Shown here piece by piece: positions 11,878 to 22,539 of a stretch of DNA of 64,000 bases (its first letter is position 1; each line of letters opens with the position of its first letter). The stretch covers positions 300,722-364,721 of the forward strand of contig SIJG01000027.1 of NCBI GenBank assembly GCA_023374025.1. Reading direction: 5' to 3'. The DNA is from Heterodera schachtii (taxonomy: Eukaryota; Nematoda; Chromadorea; Rhabditida; Heteroderidae). Both the position numbers and the translations under genes were made by a program. The notes under the pieces were generated by a model. That model saw only the letters and a list, made by a program, of their open reading frames with translations. It ran no database searches and was not told where the DNA came from.

Positions 11878-13466
11878 TCAATTCATTTGAAAATTGTCAA
11901 TGACTTCACTGACAAATTCGCCGGTGGTGGCATAGCCTAAAAAACGGATTAATATTAAGAAAAAGGGAAATTTGACAAAAAGGGGAAAGGTGGGAGAATG
12001 AATGACTCTTAACTCACCTCCCAAGTCCCTGGTGCGCACTTTCCCGTCTCTGATCACTTTCTCCACGGATTCTCGCAGTGCCGAGCCGTACTGGTCCAAA
12101 TGGAGATGGTTGAGCATGTTGGCACAGCACAAAATCATTGCGGTTGGGTTGGCAATTTGCCTAAAAATGAAATTAAATTACGAATCTGAATCAAAGGATG
12201 AGTCAATAATTTCACACCTTCCAAACGCCTCTTTGTATGTGTGTCGTGATCCGGGCTCAAAAATGACGTAGTCAGAGCCCACTGATTCCCCATTGACCAC
12301 GCCGGCACCGCCGACCAAACCGGCGGCCAAGTTGTCCACAATGTTGCCATACAAATTGGGCATTACCATGACGTCGAACTGTTCAGGATGGGCGACCAAC
12401 TGCATGCAACAGTTGTCGATGATCATTTGTTCAAATTGAAAAAGGAATTTGATAGTCTTCAAAATCAGAATTTCAATAAATGGACAATTAATCCCCTTTT
12501 CCCATTATTAGCTTATCTCAATTTTGGGGTACAGTTTCGACGTCTCTGTGCACACATTCAAAAAGAGTCCGTCGCCCAACTTCATTATATTGGCTTTGCT
12601 AAAGCGAAACAAATAAATTATTCTAAGAATTGAAAAGGGCACTCACTGAACGGCGGTGACCTTTTTCCGGCCATGTTTAGTCGCATAATCAAATGCAAAT
12701 TTGGCCACCCTTTCGCACTTTACTCGCGTCATAATTTTCAAGCACTCAATTACACCTTAAATTTCCAGAATTTCAATAAAAAGGCTGCTGTCTATGGTTT
12801 GTTGGTGGTGCTCACCTGGCACCAATTCGTGCTCCATGCGCGAATATTCGCCCTCCGTTTGCTCGCGAATGATGACAAAGTCCAACATTTTGTTGTGCCG
12901 TGTTCGGATGCCTTCCAGGGCTTTGATGTGCACAACATTGGCGAACAGGTCCAGCCGTTTGCGCAGCTGCGTGTTCAACCCATCCGTTTTGTCGTCAAGG
13001 CTGGACTGGATGGCCCCTTTCAATGCGACACAATTGTTCCGGGCAATCGACTCGACCACATCTTCCTTTATCAATTAATATTTACTAAATTAATGATCTG
13101 CAAAAAACAATCACTGACAATGCTGGCCGATCTCGAGTAGTACACTTCGCTGAGAAACACTTCCTCAAACTCAATTGGTATTCCAGTCGCCTTGACTATG
13201 TCTTGGACCGCATAAACTAGCTCAGGTCCAACACCATCGCCTGAAAGGTGCGGGAAAAAGATGGAAGTTGGTGAATTTAGTTTTATTTGCCTGGAATTAA
13301 TGTGCATTTCAATTTTTTAGCAATTTCAGGCACAGCAATTGCCTGAAGAGAAAACATTCAAATTTTAGCAAATTGATTTTCTTACAGGTGAAATAGTTGA
13401 AAGAGATCGACTTGATTTTATGAGTGGGCAAAAAATACGTCGAGAGAAAGCAGCCACCACCGACAT
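11878..13466 (-). CDS. IDH3B: Mitochondrial NAD-dependent isocitrate dehydrogenase, beta subunit
   Basis: Nine exons sum to 1116 nt (371 aa): 13466-13386, 13342-13291, 13240-13119, 13065-12816, 12755-12647, 12598-12517, 12435-12218, 12160-12018, 11936-11878. The first exon encodes a mitochondrial presequence ([12 protein letters not shown]..., Arg/Ser-rich). The body has the IDH family motifs [47 protein letters not shown] and [13 protein letters not shown]. The last two match IDH3 beta better than gamma. The enzyme converts isocitrate to 2-oxoglutarate in the TCA cycle; beta is a non-catalytic or structural subunit of the alpha/beta/gamma heteromer. Intron 2 (from 13290) has a GC donor. Intron 6 (12516-12436) can only be drawn with AT...AA ends, yet the flanking protein LYPKIE/FEQMIID aligns without gap to human, so the boundary is well placed (see findings). 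Confidence 0.95.
12436..12516 (-). other. Non-canonical AT-AA intron in IDH3B
   Basis: On the minus strand the exon ends ...ATTGAG and the intron starts ATAAGC. It ends ...CCTTTTTCAA before the next exon TTTGAACAA. Both ends look like normal splice sites (GTAAGC, TTTTTCAG) with one G to A change each. No GT/GC...AG alternative keeps the reading frame. Confidence 0.6.
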
Positions 13467-13606
13467 CGTTTTGGGATAGGAAGTCAAACTTTTTTGATTT
13501 TGTTCATTCTTTTTCCTTAACGAATTTGAAAATTTTTCTATCATATTATGCCAATATTATCAAAAAAAAAATTTTTTTTTTGAATTTCCTTCACAAAAAC
13601 CGGAAC

Positions 13607-13982
13607 GGGCCAGTTCCGTCCCGCCAGTTCCGTCCCAGCAAAGTTTAGAGCATCATAACTTTTTTCTTTTTTGACCAAATTCAATAAACTTGGTATCATT
13701 CGAAAGCTCTTAACAGGCTATATCGGCTTACCAAAAAACACAAAGATATACCAACATGTAAAAAAGTTATAAATTAAAATATGCAAAAATTCTGACTTTT
13801 TGGTAGTATTCATCTTGCAACTTTTTTCTATGTTGTTCAATCGCTTAGAATTAGCTTATCAAAAGCTTTCAAAATGTAGAGCTTTCGAATGATGCCAAAT
13901 ATATAAAATTTGGCCAACTGAGAAAAAAGTTATGATGTTTTAAACAAGTCTGGGACGGAACTGGCGGGACGTAACTGACCCC
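13607..13982. repeat. Foldback MITE with GGG(C/T)CAGTT terminal inverted repeats
   Basis: The left end, GGGCCAGTTCCGTCCCGCCAG and onward, is matched by the reverse complement of the right end over about 32 bp with two mismatches. The arms also contain the short internal duplication CAGTTCCGTCCC. Inside the arms, CATCATAACTTTTTTCT and GGTATCATTCGAAAGCTC on the left pair with AGAGCTTTCGAATGATGCC and AGAAAAAAGTTATGATG on the right, so most of the element folds into one hairpin. It has no coding capacity. It sits upstream of both IDH3B and the first AIG1-family gene. Confidence 0.8.
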
Positions 13983-14135
13983 TACCGCACAAAAACCACA
14001 AGAAAAAAAAGCACATTCGCAAATCGGTGCAACAACTTTGGCCAAAAGAGCTGTTCCATCTTTTCGAATTTTGGCACTTGCGTTTGTTTTTAGCAACATT
14101 TTTTTTAAAACTAATCCCTAATTGTTTTATTCAGG

Positions 14136-16437
14136 ATGATGATGAGGATGTTTCAGAATGTATTTAACAAATCCGTCAATGCTATTTGCGCTTGTTTCTA
14201 TGCTTATGTTTTTTATTTTGACTACAAACTATCTCAGAAATATCCTCAGCTTAATCCTGGTGATTATCCTAATTTATTTTCCATTGTTTTTTTTTTTTTT
14301 TTTGCTTTCAGTTCTTGGTGCATACATCACTAAATTTGTTTGGCTTACAATGATAAACCTCGTGAGTATCTCTTTTACTAATTACTATTTGATATTTTAA
14401 TTGCAATATAAAAAGGCTTTTTCATTAGTTTTGTTTTTTAATTGTTTTGTTTGCTGTATTTGGCTTGGTCATTCCGACTGATTGATAAGTGAAAGTGTCT
14501 ATCGTCACTCTTTTTGATCAATGATCGTGCCAACTGTTCATTATTGGGGGTGGTTTTCGTAAACAAATACAACATTCTCTTATAACGCTAAAAACAACCG
14601 TTGTCATTTCTGATATAACCCAACGCTCGCTGATTTTCTTCTAAAATTAAACACCAAATATTTTTTTCTTAATATGTTTTTTAGTTGCATTTTTCATTCA
14701 CTTAACTATTATTGACCATTCTCAAACAAAAAAATCCAAATTTTCAATGGAAATGCGAGTCCCATTAATTTTTCGGTCCGCTTTTCATTTCGTATTCCCT
14801 TCTTTTGTTGACGTCTTTCCTTTTTCCTGTGCGGTTGGTGTGGCACTATTTTTGACGGGATAAATGGACAAAATGACGTTTTAATCGATAAAGGCATAAA
14901 TAAGTGACAAAGTCCGCCACGCCCTCCCCCCCCCCCCCCCCCCCTTCTGACACATGGCAACCGAAGGAAAAGGGAAGAAGACACCAAACCCACCGCAATG
15001 GCATTTTTTACACTGCATTTTCCTCTTTGTTCATAATTGTTGTTGCACTAGTAGAAAGAAAAACTTAATTGGTCATTTAAAATTGGGCAAATTGCTCCTT
15101 TTCCCTTTATTTTTGATTTCAAAATTAAAAATAATTAATTTATGGCTGGTTTTATCAAATTATTTCTATTTTATCTATATATTTTAGATATTTATTAAAA
15201 ATGCCGCTGTTTTCAGCTCATCCAATTGCTTTACCACACGACGGCTGCCATTGTCGCAATTTGCTCAATTCGGCCACGCTCTTTTATGAGCAAATTCCAT
15301 TTTATTGCCACTGCCATTGTCTTCCCGGCTTCATTTGTACGTAATAACAACAACAAAAGAATAAATAAACGGAATTTGTTTTATTTATTGGTTGTTTTTA
15401 GACCGTCGTCATGTTATTCTGGGGACTTTATCTGATGGACCCGGCGACGGTCACAAGGAAGGAGGCGCGATTTATCTTTGACTTCAAATGGTTCAACCAC
15501 GCACTCGTGGGTGGAATGATTGATTTATTGCAAAAATCCACTTGTGAATTTTTACTCGAGAATTAGTGTCCTGGTGGAAAATAAAGTTACCTTTTTTCCC
15601 AATGAATTTAGGGTTAAAAAAAAGCGCTGATCACTAATCTGAACTTAGATTTAAAAAAATCCTAGATTTTATAAATGATTTTTCACCAAGTATTGGTTTT
15701 TTCAAAAATTTTAGGAAAATTAGTCGGCCCTAAAAAACATCATTTGCACAGCTCAAAAAGAACTCTTTCGAATTAGCTATTGAATGTCTGGTGAAGTCAA
15801 CCCCAGGTTCATTAGGAAGAAAAATTTAAACTTTATTTCCATCGGGACACCAATTCTCCAATATTACCATTTTTTTCTCCGAAATCACAGGCGTTTTGTT
15901 TTCGCTTTGGTAATCCTACCATTACTGGTCAATCCTTCCCTTTCAGCACACTTTCCCCCTCTTCGCCATGCTTCTCGACTTTTCCATTTGGCACCATCGT
16001 CGCCCCTCAAAAGTCTCCGCACTGAAGGCGATCTTGTGTTTCTCCCTGTTTTACACCATCCAGTGCGTTTATTAATTGGATTGACTTTTTTCCTAAATAA
16101 TCATTTATCTTTGGGTAGTGACCGTTTTTTGTATTCAAATTTGTTTTATTTTTCATCTATTTTAAAGGGAATGAAAGAGGCAGCCAAAATATTACAATTA
16201 AAAAACTTCCCTTTCTTTTTAGCATCCACTTTTTCTATGTCTGCTTCAACTTTTGGGCTTATCCCATCCTTGCCCAAATGTCCTTCAGAGGCCGTGCTTG
16301 GTTTATTCTCTTCTGCACTATTTTCATGTTTTGTGCTTTTGCCATCGGTGATGCTTTTAATCGGTAAAAAATAAAACAATTTTTAGTATTTTCCAATTTA
16401 ATTTTTCAGGGTCCTTCCAAGAAAGTTACGAGTGTAA
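14136..16437 (+). CDS. AIG1: AIG1/ADTRP-family membrane hydrolase, paralogue A
   Basis: Seven exons sum to 684 nt (227 aa): 14136-14259, 14312-14361, 15217-15336, 15402-15506, 15947-16062, 16223-16363, 16410-16437. The predicted protein is a polytopic membrane protein of the usual AIG1/ADTRP length. Human AIG1 and ADTRP are ER/plasma-membrane threonine hydrolases of fatty-acid esters of hydroxy fatty acids (FAHFA). The nucleophile region FVWLTMINLLIQ aligns with human KFLTFIDLVIQ, keeping the catalytic Thr. FNHALHTFPLF aligns with LNHGMHTTVLP, keeping the catalytic His. WHHRRPSKVSAL and FWAYPILAQM match later family blocks. A TTTTATTCAG site ends two bases before the ATG, compatible with a spliced-leader acceptor. 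A second copy follows 249 bp downstream on the same strand. Confidence 0.88.
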
Positions 16438-16686
16438 TGGAAGAATAAAATGGTGTATCTAATTTGAAAGAGGTTGTCTAGTCATTTGTTGATGCCTTTT
16501 ATTAATGTGCCATATTTCTTTTTAATTATTGCTCAATTAATTCGTTATTTGCTTTGCTCACTTATAAATTTCTACTGATTTTTGCCTCGAATAACTTTTC
16601 TTCAAACCCAGATTTTTTTCTGCATAATTTACTTTCCTTTCTATTTTTTAATTTTATTCGTTTTTTTTCCGTTTTCCCTCAAATAA

Positions 16687-18266
16687 ATGGGCCTTTTCCG
16701 TGTGCTCATCTACGGCATTATTCTCGGCGTTTACGCCAGTGCGTTGTTTTACGATGTCCGCTTTATGCCGCGGCTGGGCGTCGTCTGGTGGGTGGAGAAG
16801 CTGGTGATGTTGTCCATGCTGAATTTGGTAAATTCGGGGGGGGGGGGGGGTCATTGAAGGACAAAATAATGCGAGTCTCGCAGTGAACTCAAAAAAATCC
16901 ACGCAAAAACGTAATGAATTTTGTTGGCGTTTTTGGATAAAGAAGAAATTATAGCCAAAATAAAGAGTTACAGAGATTTTTTAACGAGTTTGTTTAAGAA
17001 AAAACTAACTTTTAGGTTGTTCACACGCAAAAAAAGTTGCAAATATTTATTTTCCAAAAATTAAGTTTTAACCAGCATTCATTTTCCGATGAGTTTTCTG
17101 ATTTTCATCAATTCGGGATTTCCCTTCAGATGCGTTTAATACTTTTGGTGGATTATCGCATTTTCCCCCCTTTTTCAGTCTCTCCAATCGTTTTACGCTT
17201 TGCTTTGTTTTGTCTGTGCGCTGTTCGATTGGAACGAAGAATTTGTGCACGGCGAACAGCACAAAAAGGTGAAGGCGGCCCACGTGCCCAGCTATTGGCG
17301 GCGCAGTCGGCTCCACCGCATTTGCGACTTTGTGTACGCCACCGCCGCATTTCCCGTCGGAATGGTCAGCGGAAATCGGCACAAATTTATCTCCGGAAAC
17401 AAACACAGACCTTTTGATATATGGGGGTTGAAATTGATTCAATTGATAGATTCATGAAAGAGGGAGACCACTTTTTTAGCTAATTTAATTTCAGGCAAGT
17501 TCTCTGATGTTTTGGTGAGTGTCTTTCTCGTTTTGCCTGATCTCTCCCTCACTCTCTCTCTATCTCTCTCTGTTTCTATTTCCTCCTCACTCTCTCTTAT
17601 TCCTCTGTATTCACACTCTTTCTCTTTTGAAATTTCTGTATTTCATCAGGGCTCTTTATGTGGCCGACCCTGAGTTGGTGATGCCCGCATGGGTGGCCAA
17701 GCTGGTGCCTGATTGGCTTAATCACGGTGCTTTATCTCTTTTTTTCGTTTCTTTTTGCATTTCCCCCCCCCCCCCATTTTCAGTGTCTCACACGGCCCCC
17801 GTCGCTTTTGTATTGGTGGACACTTTGCTGACCTGTCACCATGCGCCCGATCGGAAGATTGGCTCCACTGTTGTCGTCGCACTTTTCCTTTTCTACGTTG
17901 GAATGTCAGCCGAATTTGAATCTAACGGAATTTGGCATTTTCCCATTATCCTAATCCTGAATGCCGTTTTTTTCATTTTTTACAGAATTATGTCCGTCCG
18001 TCTGATCAGCGGTCATTGGCTGTACCCAATTTTCGATCGGCTGTCCAACCAGCAAATCGTGGGATTACTCAGCACCGCCGGTGCCCTCTTCTGGTTCCTC
18101 TATCTGATCGGGGACGGATTGAATATGGCCCTTTGGGGTACGATTTTAATTTGAATTTAAATTATATATATATTTTGCCATAGGCAAAGCGCCGCATTCC
18201 ATGGACGACGACGGCAAAAAGAAACAGCAGCAAATGGTGGGAGGAAAGAAAGTGCGAGCGGACTGA
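16687..18266 (+). CDS. AIG1: AIG1/ADTRP-family membrane hydrolase, paralogue B (Ser at nucleophile position)
   Basis: Seven exons sum to 780 nt (259 aa): 16687-16827, 17179-17364, 17495-17514 (a 20-nt microexon), 17650-17726, 17784-17904, 17986-18137, 18184-18266. The family blocks are present: AAFPVGMASSLMFWALYVAD, LVPDWLNHVSHTAPVAF, LTCHHAPDRKIGS, SGHWLYPIFDRL and LYLIGDGLNMALWG. The His of the VSHT motif aligns with the catalytic His of human AIG1/ADTRP. At the nucleophile position the aligned residue is Ser (LVMLSMLNLSLQ) instead of Thr. The C-terminal tail is hydrophilic and Lys-rich (KKKQQQ, GGKKVRAD). Intron 1 carries a G13 run soon after its donor and intron 4 a C14 run in its pyrimidine tract. 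It is a tandem duplicate of the gene just upstream and may share its transcript. Confidence 0.88.
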
Positions 18267-18921
18267 GAGAAAAGGAGTCGGTTGATGGGATGTCGATTTG
18301 CACTTTCATTTGATCACATTCGATATTTGGCATCAATTGATGAAATGCCCAAGTTTTCCCCCGATATTGAGCGTTTCTCGACACTAATAGCATAATCTGT
18401 GTGTATTTATTCTCATTTTTCTCGATGAGTATGCCAATTTTTGTGGTGGAACTCACAGCTTTAAACTTTCCCTGCCCTCTTTCATTTTCAATAAAAATGT
18501 CTATTTCCGAATTTGTAATAATGCCGTACACCGTAACCCGAAATCGAACTTTTGGTCGAACATCGAAAACTTTTTCAAAATCCAATTCAAAAAAAAGTTC
18601 AGCAAAATGTAATAGTGAAAAACCAACGAAAATCAATGCTCGCATGGATACAATTCTGTGACTTGAGACCAAAAATTAAAAAAGCCTGAGTCAAAGTCTC
18701 CAAACTGTTTTTTCTTCGACTTATATTCGGCGTTGTAAAATCGATTTTGAAAAATTTTCGATGTTCGGCCAAAAGTTCGATTTCGGGTTCTGGTGTACGG
18801 GATTAGTTGAAATGAACGCCAGATTCTTAATCAGCGATGCTGAAAACCCCCGGAAGCTATTTTACACAAATTAAGACAAAAAAAAAAATTAGGTATGTCT
18901 GGTAAAGTGCATTAGTACCGA
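18267..18921. other. Intergenic, no recognisable gene
   Basis: AT-rich sequence downstream of paralogue B. The motif TTCTTAATCAGCGA..GAAAACCC near 18820 recurs loosely at 1710 and 60240, suggesting a decayed dispersed repeat. ORFs on both strands here show no splice or family support. Confidence 0.5.
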
Positions 18922-19210
18922 AATTGCTTCATAAAATCATTTCGTCAGAGTGCATAAATTATATAAGAAAAAACCCTCTGGGACCGAACCTTCCACTGAC
19001 TTGAAACGCAAGGAAGTGAAAAAAAAAATAAATCGTCTCAGCATCTTAATTACCAGGGCTAGGATTTTTAGGTTCTAAAAACCGAGAATCCATACTACTA
19101 ATTCAATCGCGTACATACGTTTTTGAATTTGATTTCTTTCGAAAACGTGCAAAACTTGAGGATTTGTTTACGATTGTATTTTGCTTTAGTTTAATTTTAA
19201 TCTAAACAAA
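18922..19210 (+). repeat. Direct repeat, left copy
   Basis: This segment begins TTGCTTCATAAAATC and ends TTTTAATCTAAACAAAG. It is nearly identical to 20727-21063, with an insertion of about 45 bp in the right copy. The pair flanks a 1.5 kb unit that carries RING-like coding sequence on the minus strand. Confidence 0.8.
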
Positions 19211-20703
19211 GGATGGTTTGGAAGAGACTGGCGTTGAAAACGAAGACGGAATTTGACGAATACGACTTGATCTTCTGGGCGCAAGCGACGGTGGAGGCAT
19301 TAACATTGAGTCAATTGTTTGTTGTGTATTGGTCAGTGCGATCGTTTGAGAGCTTATTGGTGTAATGTGTTGTGATCTTTTTGATGTGCCTCCAAATCTC
19401 CCGCGTTCAATCGGTAATTCACGTACAGCTCTGCTCAGATTTGTCACAAACAGGTCTGAATCAAGCAATCATATTTTTATACTTGTTTTTTCACCTACGA
19501 ATAATCAATATCCGGACTCCGGACCAAACATTAACACAATGAGGAACAGGACATTGGTCTCTATTACTATTGTACCTTTAAAAAGGGAATATTTTCGAGT
19601 AATTAATTTATTTCTACCAGCAGTCACGGTGGCAATAGGAATTGCAACATTGTAAAAAGACTTTCCGTGACGATCCAACTTCTGACAAGACAAACAGCTG
19701 TTTACATAGAATGCAAAAGCCAGGGTGTTGAGATGAAGCATTTTCCATTTGTGGTGAAAAGACTGATGTTTAAATTAACTATTTAAATAGGATTGAATGA
19801 GCTACTTTTTTAAAGTTCATCAGTCTGAATACAATCGGAATTTGGGTTCCCTGAGCTGCAATAACACCCAGTTTCAGTGAGACCAAACCCCAGCAATTTT
19901 TTGCACGTGCCGCATTTTTTTAAATATTTGCTCTTCCCAATGAAATTCGTGCCCGCAAGAAAGTTGTCCATATCCAGAGTTGGAGTCAACATCTTTTTTG
20001 CAAACAATGCATTTGTCTCCAGTTGAAAATTGACCAGATTTGCGACGCGGAAGCGGTTTTACAATGTTGGTTTCTTAAAATTAGCTTTTTTCAATAGCTA
20101 ATAGATTCCTTACGATGAAGAGAAATGTCCATGCTACTTAAAGCTCTGCTGCCGAAGAACTTTTGATATTTTCCTCCAAATCATTTGGTTCATAACAAGA
20201 TTTCGATTCCTGGAAGTGCTTGTTCATCAACTTTAAATAATTATTTTAAAATTAAATTAAAATAATTTTACCATTCAATTGCAGAGTTCCATGAAGAGGA
20301 CATCGAAATTGATTGTCAACCAATAGCTTGATAAAATGATGATCATGAAATGGACAACCACATTCTGCAACAGTTCTTTTTTGCCATTCCTTGATTGCAT
20401 TTTTGCAAGAGACACATGTTTTACGTTGAGAAGTTTCCACCAATCAGCTGATTTGAGTTTGAGTGCTTTAAATTAAAATTGTTATTATGGCTTTTTATAC
20501 ACTTTCAGTCAACTGTGATGTTGTTTGGTTTGTATCCATTTTTTCAGGTGTGCGTCCATTTTGTGAATCAAATCAGTAAGCCGTCTTTTTAAAGAACGCT
20601 TTGGTGTTTCTGCGAAGTCTTGACCACCGCCGTAATTCCGTCGTTTGTGAATTTGAAGAAGCAGTAGTGTTTGTTCGCGATACCAGCGTTGAAATTGAAA
20701 CAT
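19200..20703 (-). pseudogene. Remnant of a cysteine-rich, paired RING-like protein inside direct repeats
   Basis: Several minus-strand coding-like pieces lie here. At 20443-20252 is CVSCKNAI...AECGCPFHDHHF...FRCPLHG. At about 20030-19810 is CIVCKKDV...LSCGHEFHWEEQIF, followed in another frame by CGTCKKLLGF...CYCSS. Both pieces have a C-x2-C ... C-x-H/F-H ... C-x2-C/H layout, like two degenerate RING fingers. In the second, the frame changes across a run of seven A (about 19918-19924 on the + strand), so it is either broken or mis-sequenced. At 19468-19202 a further piece ends with LAPRRSSRIRQIP, an Arg/Ser block seen in many mobile-element proteins. I do not recognise a family beyond the RING-like cysteine pattern and cannot join the pieces into one intact ORF. 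Confidence 0.35.
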
Positions 20704-20726
20704 TTGACGGGTCTATTAAGGAAAAA

Positions 20727-21063
20727 TTGCTTCATAAAATCATTTCGTCAGAGTGCATAAATTATATCAGAAAAAACCCTCTGGGACCGAACCGTCCACT
20801 GACTCGAAACGCAAGGAAGTGAAATAGGTAAATATCAATCGTCTCAGCATCTTAATTACCAGGGCTAGGATTTTTAGGTTCTAAAAACCGAGAATCGATA
20901 TTACGAATTCAATCGCGTATTTTTATTGACACGAAAACTTGCAAAAAAAACGCAAAGAGAAAATTGCCGAAAAAATTGAAAAAATAAATAAAAGGATGAA
21001 ATAATGTTTGAGGATTTGTTTACGATTGTAGTTTGCTTTAGTTTAATTTTTAATCTAAACAAA
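20727..21063 (+). repeat. Direct repeat, right copy
   Basis: Second copy of the 18922-19210 sequence, sharing ACCCTCTGGGACCGAACC and TTAATTACCAGGGCTAGG blocks. It has an extra A-rich insertion of about 45 bp at 20946-20999. No TG...CA ends were found, so an LTR identity is not supported. Confidence 0.8.
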
Positions 21064-21149
21064 GTTTAGTAAATAATTCATTTTTGAGTTACCGGTAATT
21101 TAAAAGTTTATTCTTTTAAAAATATATTTTAAGGAGTATATGAGGATGA

Positions 21150-21255
21150 AGGATTAAGTGGTGAGAGAGAGAGAGAACGAGTGAGAGATAGAGAACGAGT
21201 GAGAGAGAGAATGAGCGAGAGAGAGGGGGAGAGAAAGAGAGAGAGAGAGCAAGAT
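21150..21255. repeat. (GA)n-rich simple repeat
   Basis: Imperfect GAGAGA tract with interspersed AACGAGTGAGAGATAGAGAA units. Immediately after it, about 21380-21500, the phrase AAATCAGGACAAATCTGA recurs several times as a small local repeat. Confidence 0.85.
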
Positions 21256-21499
21256 AGAAAGGAGCTCATAATTGCAAAAACTACTTTTCTAAATTATTTG
21301 TTGCCACAAATCTTATATTTTCTTATAAAATAGTGACATTATGCCACAAAAATTCAAAATTATGAGTATTTTTGAGAAATCAGGACAAAATTGGGTCACT
21401 CCATCCAAATCAGGACAAATCTGACAAATCAGGACATTTTAATTTTATCAGATTTGGACCCTCCAAATCAGGACAAATCTGATAAATCAGGACAAATGG

Positions 21500-22061
21500 A
21501 AGCCCTGCCATACGCACAGAATTTAAATTCTATAAAAAACAAAATGATCATTGCTATCTTTTTTTTAAAGAATGACGCAGTCAAACAGTATAATTGGAGC
21601 TAATTCAAATCAAACCCCCGCCCCGCGAAAAGCCACCCCCCGCCCACGGGGCTCGAACCCTAGTATAAATGAACTAAAAATCCTTTTGTGATTTTTTAAA
21701 AATTATTATTTATTTCTGTGTTAAAAAAGTTAATTGATTCTAAAATAAAATAGGTAAACAAACAAAACGAAAAATAAAAATGTAACAAATAAAATGAAAT
21801 AAAAACGAATGAAATGGCAAGAATTCAGTTAATAAAAAAAATGAAATATTTATTTGTAAGTTTTTTTTTGTTTGATTGATTTGATAATTCAATTGATCTT
21901 ATTATTTTTTAATTTGTTTTTTAAACATGAATTCAAAAGATTACAAAAGAATTTCTGTGAAAAAGGGGGACACTTTAATGCTTTTGTGGATCGATCATTA
22001 CGGTTTTATTAATGTTAAATTGTAATTTCAATAATTAAAGTACATTTTGTATGGTCGGGTG
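21500..22061. other. AT-rich spacer without gene
   Basis: Very AT-rich sequence with no splice-supported ORF, RNA gene or clear inverted repeat. Confidence 0.5.
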
Positions 22062-22322
<261 letters not shown>

Positions 22323-22539
22323 CGCTAATCTTTTCGCCCCTTTCTTATCACTCACTTTCCCTCCCTTTTTTTGTTTTTGATATTTTCACTGATATTTTTA
22401 CTTATTCTGTCGATGCCAAAGTTTTTCGTCGAATGCCCAAAAATCAATTAAATTTTTTTATTTCCCAAAAATTTTGAGTGATTCATTTGAATAAACTGTG
22501 CAATTTTGAAGAGTTTGAAGCTCCCCCCCCCACCCTAAA

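Noticed and set aside
18922..21063. LTR retrotransposon
   Set aside because: The direct repeats lack TG...CA ends and target duplications, and no reverse transcriptase, integrase or primer-binding site was found.
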